Source of the DNA: Cronobacter condimenti 1330
GTDB lineage: Bacteria > Pseudomonadota > Gammaproteobacteria > Enterobacterales > Enterobacteriaceae
Assembly: GCF_001277255.1 (NCBI RefSeq)
Contig: NZ_CP012264.1
Location: 992,001-1,056,000, forward strand
DNA length: 64,000 nt
Reading direction: 5' to 3'
Part shown: one piece after another, positions 26,314 to 33,726 of the stretch
Layout: every line of letters begins with the position of its first letter
How positions within the stretch are numbered: the first letter of the stretch is position 1
The notes under the pieces: generated by a model
The model's input: only the letters and a program-made list of their open reading frames with translations
Databases searched by the model: none
Told to the model about the DNA's origin: nothing
Translations under genes and position numbers: made by a program

Positions 26314-26672
26314 TAGACTTGCGGCACATCCTCCAGCGAAAAATACACCTTCAGCCCGTGTTCACGGGCAATCTCAACGTCACGATCCGCGCCAGTCGAG
26401 AGCCCTGCCAGGCGTAATACTGCATCGCATTTCGTCACCAGGCGGTGCGCGACCGGGTAGAGGAACTGCTCGCTTATCGCATCGCCCGGCTTTTCACTGC
26501 CCGCCGCCTGGGCGAGTGGCAAGGCGAGCCATTCGCCAATTACCGGCACGTGACCGCGTGCAAAGAGCGAAAGCGCCGCCTGCTCAAGACGCGCCAGGTT
26601 TTGTCGCATTAACCTTTCATCGCCGTTCGTGCCGCTGCGCCACGGGCCTGCCACCAGGATTAGCTTGCGCAT
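26313..26672 (-). CDS. DUF4406-like / nucleoside deoxyribosyltransferase-fold protein
   Basis: 119 residues with a Rossmann-like layout: MRKLILVAGPWRSGTNGDERLM at the start, a central HVPVIGEWLALPL strand-helix, and CDAVLRLAGLSTGADRDVEIAREHGLKVYFSLEDVP at the end. The pattern resembles the nucleoside 2-deoxyribosyltransferase/DUF4406 group, so a role in nucleotide or nucleoside handling is plausible but unproven. The gene follows the NUDIX gene by 10 bp on the same strand. Start at 26672 (AAGGGGAAGAAT before ATG) rather than an ATG 8 codons upstream. Confidence 0.65.
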   Translation of the reverse strand: MRKLILVAGPWRSGTNGDERLMRQNLARLEQAALSLFARGHVPVIGEWLALPLAQAAGSEKPGDAISEQFLYPVAHRLVTKCDAVLRLAGLSTGADRDVEIAREHGLKVYFSLEDVPQV

Positions 26673-26682
26673 ATTCTTCCCC

Positions 26683-27267
26683 TTACATAAGTGCATTCAG
26701 CGCCGCGTATTGCAGCAGCATGATCGTTTTGGCATCGACAATCTCGCCGTCACGAACCGCGCGCAGCGCCTCTTCGATGGGCATTTTCACGACGTCGATA
26801 TCTTCGCCTTCTTGCGCGACGCCACCGCCTGCGCCGTGCTGTTGCGCCGGGTCATATTCGCCGATAAAGAAATAAAGCTTTTCTGTGACCGAGCCGGGGC
26901 TCATATAGGCCTCAAACACTTTCTCGACATTCTCAACCACGTAACCGGTCTCTTCTTCGGCTTCGGCCCGGATGCGCACTTCGGGCTCAGCGTCATCGAG
27001 CAGGCCCGCCGCCGTTTCGGTCAGCAGGTCGTCATAACCGTTTAAAAAGACCGGCAGGCGGAACTGGCGCGTGAGAATAACGCTGCGTTCGGCGCGGCTG
27101 TAAAGCAGAATGGTCGCGCCGTTGCCGCGGTCATAGGCTTCGCGTCTCTGGCGCTGCCATTCGCCGTCACGCCGTTGATAATCAAAGGTATATTTTTTCA
27201 GTACATACCAGTCGTCTGACAGGGTTTGCGTCTCAAGAATGCGTACTTTTTCACGAACAGATGGCAT
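26683..27267 (-). CDS. NUDIX hydrolase of the NudK (GDP-mannose pyrophosphatase) group
   Basis: 194 residues. NUDIX box visible as GLLDDAEPEVRIRAEAEEETGYV, with the preceding YDRGNGATILLYSRAERSVILTRQFRLPVFLNG and following YMSPGSVTEKLYFFIGEYD that characterise the NudK/ADP-sugar pyrophosphatase branch. It probably cleaves a nucleotide sugar. Because the genome may carry a separate nudK elsewhere, no symbol is given. The ATG at 27267 has TGGAGACG upstream; longer frames run into the divergent promoter. Confidence 0.8.
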   Translation of the reverse strand: MPSVREKVRILETQTLSDDWYVLKKYTFDYQRRDGEWQRQRREAYDRGNGATILLYSRAERSVILTRQFRLPVFLNGYDDLLTETAAGLLDDAEPEVRIRAEAEEETGYVVENVEKVFEAYMSPGSVTEKLYFFIGEYDPAQQHGAGGGVAQEGEDIDVVKMPIEEALRAVRDGEIVDAKTIMLLQYAALNALM

Positions 27268-27300
27268 GATGGCGTCTCCACAGGTAGAATCGGCAACATA

Positions 27301-27337
27301 ACGTGCATATTCGTGCATGGTCAAGAAGTATCGTGCA
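27301..27337. promoter_or_regulatory. Triple TCGTGCA repeat in the nudK-like/deoR divergent promoter
   Basis: ACGTGCATATTCGTGCAT (27301-27318) followed by TCGTGCA at 27331-27337. The three GTGCA units share one orientation, as often at operators of DeoR-family regulators. Placed between the two divergent starts (27267 and 27351). Confidence 0.5.
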
Positions 27338-27350
27338 ACAGGAAACCCGC

Positions 27351-28106
27351 ATGCTGACGTCACAACGTAAAAAGCTCATCCTGGAAAAACTGGCGGCAGA
27401 GGGGCAGGTGCAGTCCCGCGCGCTCAGCGAATGGTTCAACGTCTCGGAAGATACGATACGGCGCGATCTGCGCGAGCTCTCTGCCGAGGGGCGTCTGCAA
27501 CGCGTGCATGGCGGGGCGCTGCCGGCCTCGGCGGCCGTCGTGGATTTCGCCGGGCGCAGCCAGCTTTCGCTGGACTCCAAACGGGCAGTGGCGCGTCGCG
27601 CCGCGGCACTGATTGCGCCGGGACAGATTGTGATGCTCGATGGCGGCACGACCACCAGCGAACTGGTGAAATGCCTGCCGGCGGATCTCGCGATCACCGT
27701 TATCACCCACAGCCCGGGCATCGCGCTGCTGCTGGTGGAGCACCCACGTATTGAGGTGATCCTGATCGGCGGTCGGCTGTTTAAACACTCCATCGTGTCA
27801 GTGGGGGCAGCGGCTATCGAGGCGATGAGCCATCTGCGGGCGGATCTCTTTTTTATGGGCGTCACCGGCATCCACGCAGAAGCAGGGCTCAGCACCGGCG
27901 ATTATGAAGAGGCATGCGTGAAGCGCGCGCTGGCCTCGCGGGCTGCGGAGACTGTCGTCATGGCCTCTCGGGAAAAAATCAACGCCGCCTCCGCCTTTCG
28001 CATCGGCGACGTCTCGCTTATCCATACGCTGGTGGTGGAGGATGACACCGCCGACAGCCTGCTCACGCCGTTTACAGCGCAGGGCGTGACGGTGGTCAAG
28101 GCTTAG
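27351..28106 (+). CDS. DeoR-family transcriptional regulator
   Basis: 251 residues. N-terminal HTH (LTSQRKKLILEKLAAEGQVQSRALSEWFNVSEDTIRRDLRELSAEGRLQRVHGGAL) and a DeoRC sugar-phosphate sensor domain (MLDGGTTTSELVKCLP, FFMGVTGIHAEAGLSTGDYEEACVKRAL). It likely represses the divergent NUDIX/DUF4406 pair and responds to a phosphorylated sugar. An in-frame start at 27303 would overlap the repeats; the ATG at 27351 begins the conserved HTH. Confidence 0.85.
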   Translation: MLTSQRKKLILEKLAAEGQVQSRALSEWFNVSEDTIRRDLRELSAEGRLQRVHGGALPASAAVVDFAGRSQLSLDSKRAVARRAAALIAPGQIVMLDGGTTTSELVKCLPADLAITVITHSPGIALLLVEHPRIEVILIGGRLFKHSIVSVGAAAIEAMSHLRADLFFMGVTGIHAEAGLSTGDYEEACVKRALASRAAETVVMASREKINAASAFRIGDVSLIHTLVVEDDTADSLLTPFTAQGVTVVKA

Positions 28107-28236
28107 CGTGCCAAAGAATCGAGGGCGCGACACACCGGTTCACCGGACGAAAACGGCGCATGATTCGCCAGGGCTGTCTATCCTGTAAATAATGACGCTT
28201 AAAAACGGTTATGCGGATAATTTCGGGAGAGACGGC

Positions 28237-28404
28237 ATGAAGTTTTTTTATTTTGTTTCGTTAATTGCATCAGCCTGTTATCTGTTTGCTTTTTTGCCAA
28301 GAGCGAAAAGCGATCGTGAGCCGATCGCCTGGTGGGGCTGCTGGATTTACCTGGGCGCGTCGGCGGTTTACTGGGCGATTTATGGTTTAAGACATTATTT
28401 TTAA
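28237..28404 (+). CDS. Small two-helix membrane protein
   Basis: 55 residues, MKFFYFVSLIASACYLFAF then a short basic loop (RAKSDREP) and a second helix AWWGCWIYLGASAVYWAIYG. GGGAGAGACGGC before the ATG is a good ribosome-binding site. Not recognised; no function assigned. An inverted repeat CGCCGG/CCGGCG follows at about 28419-28441. Confidence 0.6.
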   Translation: MKFFYFVSLIASACYLFAFLPRAKSDREPIAWWGCWIYLGASAVYWAIYGLRHYF

Positions 28405-29012
28405 TCAACAGAATAGCTCGCCGGAAAATAATAACCGGCGAAGAGCATTATTTCGCTTAAAAAGTAAATGGCGAGGGTATTCCTCTTAAAATGTTTATTT
28501 TTACGCGTCCTCCATAATTCCATCGCATTCTTTACAAAATTACGCTATCTTTCCGCGCGCAAAAGGCTCACTCTGACGCTTAGCGTCATCACTGTGGTTG
28601 AAAACACGTTAAGAACATTCGTAAATCGTGAAAAAATCGTTTCAATTACAACGTGATGAGAGATTCCGGAAGCGGGACACGCGACAAGCCGGAGCCTGTT
28701 TCTGTTAATTAAGGTCGTTATCATTAGCTGGTTAATATTTTTAACTGTGGCGTTTTGCTGCAGTCAGTGCATGACATTACGTATTATTACGCCAAAATGT
28801 TTCAGAATTCATGAAAAGACCACTTTTTATTCATATTCTGACATCAAATTAATTCAAACCGGGCACCGTCACGGCGCTCCCGCTACTTTTACTCCAACAT
28901 TTTTATTGCGAAGCAGGAAGGAATTGACCCTGCTTAATGATTTTCTGTCTGGTTTGTACCGCTTACGGAACGGTTTCTTTATGCGATACATCTGCCTGCA
29001 TAATGGTGCTTT
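28405..29012. other. 608-bp AT-rich region upstream of lpxP
   Basis: No convincing gene. Open frames here (28468-28656, 28747-29016) show no conserved pattern. The CGCCGG/CCGGCG stem near 28419-28441 ends the previous transcript region. Just before lpxP, a short frame MRYICLHNGAL (28981-29016) ends in TGA overlapping the lpxP ATG. The length and AT content would allow a structured leader, which would suit a cold-induced gene, but I cannot show one. Confidence 0.4.
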
Positions 29013-29936
29013 ATGAACAAAGCCACTCCTTTTTCTCAGGCGTTGCTGCATCCGCGCTACTTTTTTACCTGGCTTGGCCTTGGCCTGTTGTGGCTGCTGG
29101 TACAGATGCCGCATCCGCTGTTAATGCGCTTAGGCGCGTTCCTTGGCCGTAACTCGCGCCGCTTTCTCAAGCGTCGTGAAAAAATCCTGCGTCGCAACCT
29201 GGAGCTTTGCTTTCCGAATTTCAGCGAGGCGCAAAAAGAGCAGCTGATTCAGGAAAACTTCCTGTCGCTTGGTATGGCGCTGCTGGAAACCGGCATGGCC
29301 TGGTTCTGGTCAGATGCGCGTATCAAAAAATGGTTTAACGTCGAAGGGCTGCAACATCTCCATCAAGCGAGCGCGCAGCAGCGCGGCGTTATCGTGATAG
29401 GCGTACATTTTATGTCGCTGGAGCTCGGCGGGCGCGTGATGGGCCTGTGCAAGCCGATGATGGCGATGTACCGCCCGCATAACAACAAAGCGATGGAATG
29501 GGCGCAGACCAAAGGTCGCATGCGTTCTAACAAAGCGATGATCGACCGTAAAGATCTCAAAGGCATGGTCAATGCGCTCAAGCAGGGCGAAGCGGTCTGG
29601 TTTGCACCGGATCAGGACTACGGCCCGCGCGGTAGTACGTTCGCGCCGCTGTTTGCGGTTAACAATGCAGCGACCACGCGCGGTACCTATGTGCTGTCGC
29701 GCCTGAGCAATGCGGCTATGCTGACCATCGTGATGATCCGCAACCCCGATGCCAGCGGCTATAAGCTGATTATTCAGCCGGAATTGCAGGGGTATCCGCG
29801 TGAGGACGAGGCGGCGGCGGCCTGTTATATGAACAAGGTGATTGAGCGCGAAATTTTGCGCGCGCCGGAGCAATACCTCTGGATCCACCGCCGCTTCAAA
29901 ACCCGCCCGGCGGGCGAAGCGTCGCTCTACACCTAA
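29013..29936 (+). CDS. lpxP: Kdo2-lipid IVA palmitoleoyltransferase LpxP
   Basis: 307-residue inner-membrane acyltransferase that places palmitoleate on lipid A in the cold, in place of the laurate added by LpxL. One N-terminal membrane helix (FFTWLGLGLLWLLVQMP), catalytic HFMSLELGGR (HX4E-type motif), then MMAMYRPHNN, GRMRSNKAMIDRKDLKG and FAPDQDYGPRGS. The stretch GVHFMSLELGGRVMGLCKPMM matches LpxP rather than LpxL. The length and start align with E. coli LpxP. The ribosome-binding site is weak and the ATG overlaps the stop of a short upstream frame. Confidence 0.87.
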   Translation: MNKATPFSQALLHPRYFFTWLGLGLLWLLVQMPHPLLMRLGAFLGRNSRRFLKRREKILRRNLELCFPNFSEAQKEQLIQENFLSLGMALLETGMAWFWSDARIKKWFNVEGLQHLHQASAQQRGVIVIGVHFMSLELGGRVMGLCKPMMAMYRPHNNKAMEWAQTKGRMRSNKAMIDRKDLKGMVNALKQGEAVWFAPDQDYGPRGSTFAPLFAVNNAATTRGTYVLSRLSNAAMLTIVMIRNPDASGYKLIIQPELQGYPREDEAAAACYMNKVIEREILRAPEQYLWIHRRFKTRPAGEASLYT

Positions 29937-29954
29937 TCAGGCTATGACTAAAAC

Positions 29955-29980
29955 GCCCCGCTCAGTGCGGGGCTTTTTTT
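29955..29980. terminator. Bidirectional terminator shared by lpxP and eutC
   Basis: GCCCCGC (29955-29961), loop TCAGT, GCGGGGC (29967-29973), then seven T. On the minus strand a TTTT follows. The stop codon of the convergent eutC lies in the loop (29962-29964). Confidence 0.9.
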
Positions 29981-30747
29981 GGGTTGATTTTGGGTTTGAC
30001 CACGCCATGCAGCGCCGGATTATCGCTCTCATCTTTAAGCTTCACGCCGGTAAGCCTGCGTAAAAACGCCTGTTCCAGAAGCCAGGCAAGTTTAAACGCC
30101 GCCGCGTCCCACGGCAGACCTTCCGGGCGAATATTCGAAATACAGTTGCGCTCCGATTCAATCCGCGAGCGAAGCGGGTACCAGGTGAGATAAACCCCGA
30201 GGCTGTCTGGTGAAGAAAGCCCAGGGCGCTCACCAATCAGAATAGCCACCGCCCGTACACCCAGCGCCTCGCCAATATCATCGCCCAGCGCCACCCGCGA
30301 CTGGTGCGCAAGGACTACCGGCGCAAGCGACAGCCCGAGCGTGTCCAGATACGGCAACAGCGCGGTAATCAGGCCGACCGACTGGCGGTGTACCGCGTGT
30401 GAGGACAGCCCGTCGCCAATCACCAGCAGCAGGTCGGCGTCGCTTTTGCGGCGCGTCAGCATCGCGCGGCTCTCGTCATCCAGGCGGCGGCCCAGATCCG
30501 GGCGGTGCAGGTAGGTGGCGCGGTCTGGCGCGGCGCTATGGACGGTTAGCGTTTCAAGGCCGAGCGCCTCAAGCGCGGGGCGCAACGCGTCGCTGTCAAA
30601 CGGCTGGTGAATGGCGTCGCGCGCCTGCGCATGCGCCAGCCCGAACTTCAGCACTTCGCCGGTGGGCAGACTTGCCCCGCTGCGCCCGAGCGCGATGCGG
30701 GCATCGGTAAACTGGCGCAGCAGCGCCCAGCTGTCGTGAATGCTCAT
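29962..30747 (-). CDS. eutC: Ethanolamine ammonia-lyase small subunit
   Basis: 261 residues forming with EutB the adenosylcobalamin-dependent enzyme that converts ethanolamine to acetaldehyde and ammonia. Conserved blocks: TDARIALGRSGASLPTGEVLKFGLAHAQARDAI, VIGDGLSSHAVHRQ, VVLAHQSRVALGDDIGEALG, ILIGERPGLSSPDSLGVYLTW and the ERNCISNIRPEGL region near the C-terminus. It overlaps eutB by 4 bp. The last codons run through the lpxP terminator, giving a Lys/Pro-rich tail (KPKINPKKAPH). Confidence 0.94.
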   Translation of the reverse strand: MSIHDSWALLRQFTDARIALGRSGASLPTGEVLKFGLAHAQARDAIHQPFDSDALRPALEALGLETLTVHSAAPDRATYLHRPDLGRRLDDESRAMLTRRKSDADLLLVIGDGLSSHAVHRQSVGLITALLPYLDTLGLSLAPVVLAHQSRVALGDDIGEALGVRAVAILIGERPGLSSPDSLGVYLTWYPLRSRIESERNCISNIRPEGLPWDAAAFKLAWLLEQAFLRRLTGVKLKDESDNPALHGVVKPKINPKKAPH

Positions 30748-32132
30748 ACTTTTTCTCCCGACGGTAGGGCCGTCAGCAACGGATGGTTCGCGCCGGTCAG
30801 ACGCAGGTCGCCGTGGGCATTAATGATCTGCATTTTCTCAAGCCAGGCGGCGAACTCCGGGGCGTGCTTAAGCCCCAGCAGGCGGCGAATATAGAGCGCG
30901 TCATGAAACGAGGTGCTCTGGTAGTTCAGCATGATGTCATCTGCGCCCGGCACGCCAATCAGAAAGGTCAAGCCAGCGGTGCCGAGCAGCGTCAGCAGCG
31001 TGTCCATATCGTCCTGGTCCGCTTCGGCGTGATTGGTGTAGCAGACATCGCAGCCGAGCGGCAGCCCCATCAGCTTGCCGCAGAAGTGATCTTCAAGCCC
31101 CGCGCGGATTATCTGTTTGCCGTCATAAAGATATTCCGGGCCGATAAACCCGACCACCGTGTTAACCAGCAACGGCTTAAAGTGGCGCGCCACGGCATAC
31201 GCCCGGGCCTCACAGGTTTGCTGATCCACCCCGTGATGGGCGTTGGCGGAGAGGCAACTCCCCTGGCCGGTTTCGAAATACATCACGTTGTCGCCAAGCG
31301 TACCGCGCCCGAGACTCAGCGCCGCCTCGCGGGCTTCCTCAAGCAGCGATAAATGAATGCCAAAGCCGCTGTTGGCCGCCTCGGTGCCCGCGACCGACTG
31401 AAACACCAAATCCACCGGCGCGCCGCGCTCAATGAGTTGCAGCGTATTGGTGACATGCGTCAGCACGCACGATTGCGTGGGAATTTCAAAGCGGCTGATA
31501 ACCTCGTCAAGCATATGGTTGAGCCGCTCCAGCACCGGCAGGCTGTCACTTGCCGGATTAATGCCGACGACCGCATCGCCGCTGCCGTAAAACAACCCGT
31601 CGAGCATACTGGCCGCGATACCGCGCAGATCGTCTGTCGGATGGTTTGGCTGCAAGCGCACGCTGAGATGGCCTGGCAGGCCGATGGTATTGCGAAAACG
31701 CGTCACCACACGGCATTTGCTGGCCGCCAGGATTAAATCCTGATTGCGCATCAGTTTGCTCACCGCCGCCGCCATTTCGGGCGTGATGCCCGGCGCCACG
31801 CATGATAGCGTCTCGCTGGTGGTGGACTCATCAAGCAGCCAGTCACGAAAATCGCCGACCGTCAGGTGACTGATCGGCGCGAACGCGTCGCGGTCATGGG
31901 TGTCGATAATCAGCCGCGTCACCTCGTCGTCTTCATAGGGGATGACGGGACTCGCGAGAATATCGCGCAGCGGCACGTCGGCGAGCGCCATTTTGGCCGC
32001 CATGCGTTCGGCGGCGCTTTCTGCCGCCACGCCCGCCAGCACATCCCCGGAGCGTGCCGGGGTGGCTTTGGCCAGCAGCGTTTTCAGGCTGTCGAAACAG
32101 TATGTCGAATGCGTAAGCGTGGTGCGATACAC
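30744..32132 (-). CDS. eutB: Ethanolamine ammonia-lyase large subunit
   Basis: 462 residues, catalytic TIM barrel of the B12-dependent lyase. Family motifs: ARSGDVLAGVAAESAAERMAAK, GDAVVGINPASDS, FETGQGSCLSANAHHGVDQQTCEARAY, VNTVVGFIGPEYLYDGKQIIRAGLEDHFCGKLMG, CDVCYTNHAEADQDDMD. 9 bp after the permease gene and 4 bp overlapping eutC. No eutL, eutK, eutM, eutN, eutS, reactivase eutA or aldehyde dehydrogenase genes accompany it here. Confidence 0.95.
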   Translation of the reverse strand: MYRTTLTHSTYCFDSLKTLLAKATPARSGDVLAGVAAESAAERMAAKMALADVPLRDILASPVIPYEDDEVTRLIIDTHDRDAFAPISHLTVGDFRDWLLDESTTSETLSCVAPGITPEMAAAVSKLMRNQDLILAASKCRVVTRFRNTIGLPGHLSVRLQPNHPTDDLRGIAASMLDGLFYGSGDAVVGINPASDSLPVLERLNHMLDEVISRFEIPTQSCVLTHVTNTLQLIERGAPVDLVFQSVAGTEAANSGFGIHLSLLEEAREAALSLGRGTLGDNVMYFETGQGSCLSANAHHGVDQQTCEARAYAVARHFKPLLVNTVVGFIGPEYLYDGKQIIRAGLEDHFCGKLMGLPLGCDVCYTNHAEADQDDMDTLLTLLGTAGLTFLIGVPGADDIMLNYQSTSFHDALYIRRLLGLKHAPEFAAWLEKMQIINAHGDLRLTGANHPLLTALPSGEKV

Positions 32133-32141
32133 AAGCGCTCC

Positions 32142-33521
32142 TTATGAGGCGACGCGAAGCTGCGCGTCCACGGCGGCCGCGGCCCGCGCGCCAGCGGTGA
32201 GCCGGAACCACAGGTAGCCTGCCAGCATCATCACGGCGAACATCGCCGCCAGTGCCAGGTTAAACCAGACCATCGCCACGAGGCAGAGCATGGCCATTGC
32301 CAGCGCGAAAGCGGGGGCCAGCGGCCAGAGCGGGGCGCGGAAGGGGCGCGCCAGATGTGGCTCGCTGCGTCGCAGCGTAAACAGCGCGGCCATCGAGACG
32401 ATATACATAACAATAGCCCCAAACACCGACATGGTGACGATGCTCGCCGTGAGCGACGTCCCGTTTATGGTCACCAGAGAATCTGAAAAAATCGCGGCGA
32501 TGCCGACCACGCCGCCTGCCAGAATAGCCCGGTGCGGCGTACGGGTGCGCGGGTGAATTTTCGCAAGCTTCGCGGGCAAATAACCGGCGCGCGCGAGCGA
32601 AAAGATCTGGCGGGAATAGCCCATAATAATGCCGTGAAACGACGCCACCAGACCAAACAACCCAAGCCACACCAGCATATGCAGCCAGCCGCTGTCGCTG
32701 CCGACAATCATTTTCATCGCCTGAGGGAGCGGATCGTTAATATTCGCGAGCGTGCGCCAGTCGCCGACGCCGCCTGCGAAAACCATCACGCCAACCGCGA
32801 GCAGCGTCAGGGTGATAATGCCGCCGCCGAGCGCGCGTGGAATGGTGCGCTCGGGATCTTTGGCCTCCTCGGCAGCCATGGACGCGCCTTCAATGGCCAG
32901 AAAAAACCAGATGGCAAAGGGTATGGCGGCGAACATGCCTGGCAGCGCGAGGCTGCTGAAGCTCTCTGCGCCCGCCCAGCCGTGGGCGGTAAAATGCTGC
33001 CACGAGAAGCCCGGCGCGACGACGCCCATAAAGACCAGCAGTTCAAAAATCGCGAGCAAAGTAACGATAAGCTCAAACGTGGCGGCGATGCCGACGCCAA
33101 GGATGTTCAGCGTCATAAAGATGACGTACGCACCGCAGGCCACCCATTTCGGTTCGAGCGACGGGAACTGCACGTTGAGATATGCGCCGATGGCCATCGC
33201 GATGGCGGGCGGGGCGAAGACAAATTCAATGAGCGTGGCGAAACCTGCGATAAAGCCGCCCGTCGGGCCGAAAGCCCGACAGGCGTAGGCGAACGGCCCG
33301 CCCGCGTGCGGAATGGCGGTAGTCAGTTCCGTAAAACTAAAAATGAAAGCGCAATACATGGCGGCGATAGCGAGTGCGACGACCAGAAACCCCATCGTAC
33401 CTGCCTGAGACCAGCCATAGCTCCAGCCGAAATATTCGCCGGAAATCACAAGCCCAACGGCGATGCCCCACAACCGGAAACTGCCCAGTGTGCGTTTTAA
33501 CCCTGACTGCTGTTCGCTCAT
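32142..33521 (-). CDS. eat: Ethanolamine permease (Eat, APC superfamily)
   Basis: 459 residues and about twelve membrane helices. The opening LKRTLGSFRLWGIAVGLVISGEYFGWSYGW is typical of ethanolamine permeases. Other blocks are PHAGGPFAYACRAFGPTGGFIAGF and IEGASMAAEEAKDPERTIPRALGG. First gene of eat-eutB-eutC, with GAGGTGAGGT before the ATG. The same three-gene set occurs in Pseudomonas; enterobacteria normally use EutH within the large microcompartment operon. Confidence 0.92.
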   Translation of the reverse strand: MSEQQSGLKRTLGSFRLWGIAVGLVISGEYFGWSYGWSQAGTMGFLVVALAIAAMYCAFIFSFTELTTAIPHAGGPFAYACRAFGPTGGFIAGFATLIEFVFAPPAIAMAIGAYLNVQFPSLEPKWVACGAYVIFMTLNILGVGIAATFELIVTLLAIFELLVFMGVVAPGFSWQHFTAHGWAGAESFSSLALPGMFAAIPFAIWFFLAIEGASMAAEEAKDPERTIPRALGGGIITLTLLAVGVMVFAGGVGDWRTLANINDPLPQAMKMIVGSDSGWLHMLVWLGLFGLVASFHGIIMGYSRQIFSLARAGYLPAKLAKIHPRTRTPHRAILAGGVVGIAAIFSDSLVTINGTSLTASIVTMSVFGAIVMYIVSMAALFTLRRSEPHLARPFRAPLWPLAPAFALAMAMLCLVAMVWFNLALAAMFAVMMLAGYLWFRLTAGARAAAAVDAQLRVAS

Positions 33522-33559
33522 ACCTCACCTCGTAAGATACCGGATAGACGAGTGAGAAT

Positions 33560-33575
33560 TGCAAAGGGCGTACCA
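33560..33575 (-). promoter_or_regulatory. Candidate sigma-54 promoter of eat-eutBC
   Basis: Minus strand reads TGGTACGCCCTTTGCA, agreeing with the -24/-12 consensus TGGYACR-N4-TTGCW. It is oriented toward eat and would start transcription near 33548, about 27 bp before the ATG. Confidence 0.55.
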
Positions 33576-33726
33576 GCTACGCAGGCCCGCCTGGTAAGCG
33601 ACCCGGCGTGAGGCTGCGCCAGCATGGTGCTTTTTGTGCGCTGCTTTGGTGAATCGTGCGACCGGTTTTGAAAAAACGCGCAGGGTGTGGGTTAATAACA
33701 TTTTGTTTACATGTGGAGCTGCCTTC

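Noticed and set aside
28468..29016. Two short plus-strand frames (28468-28656 and 28747-29016) as genes
   Set aside because: No ribosome-binding site, no recognisable fold and rare codons; kept only as a possible coupling frame immediately before lpxP.
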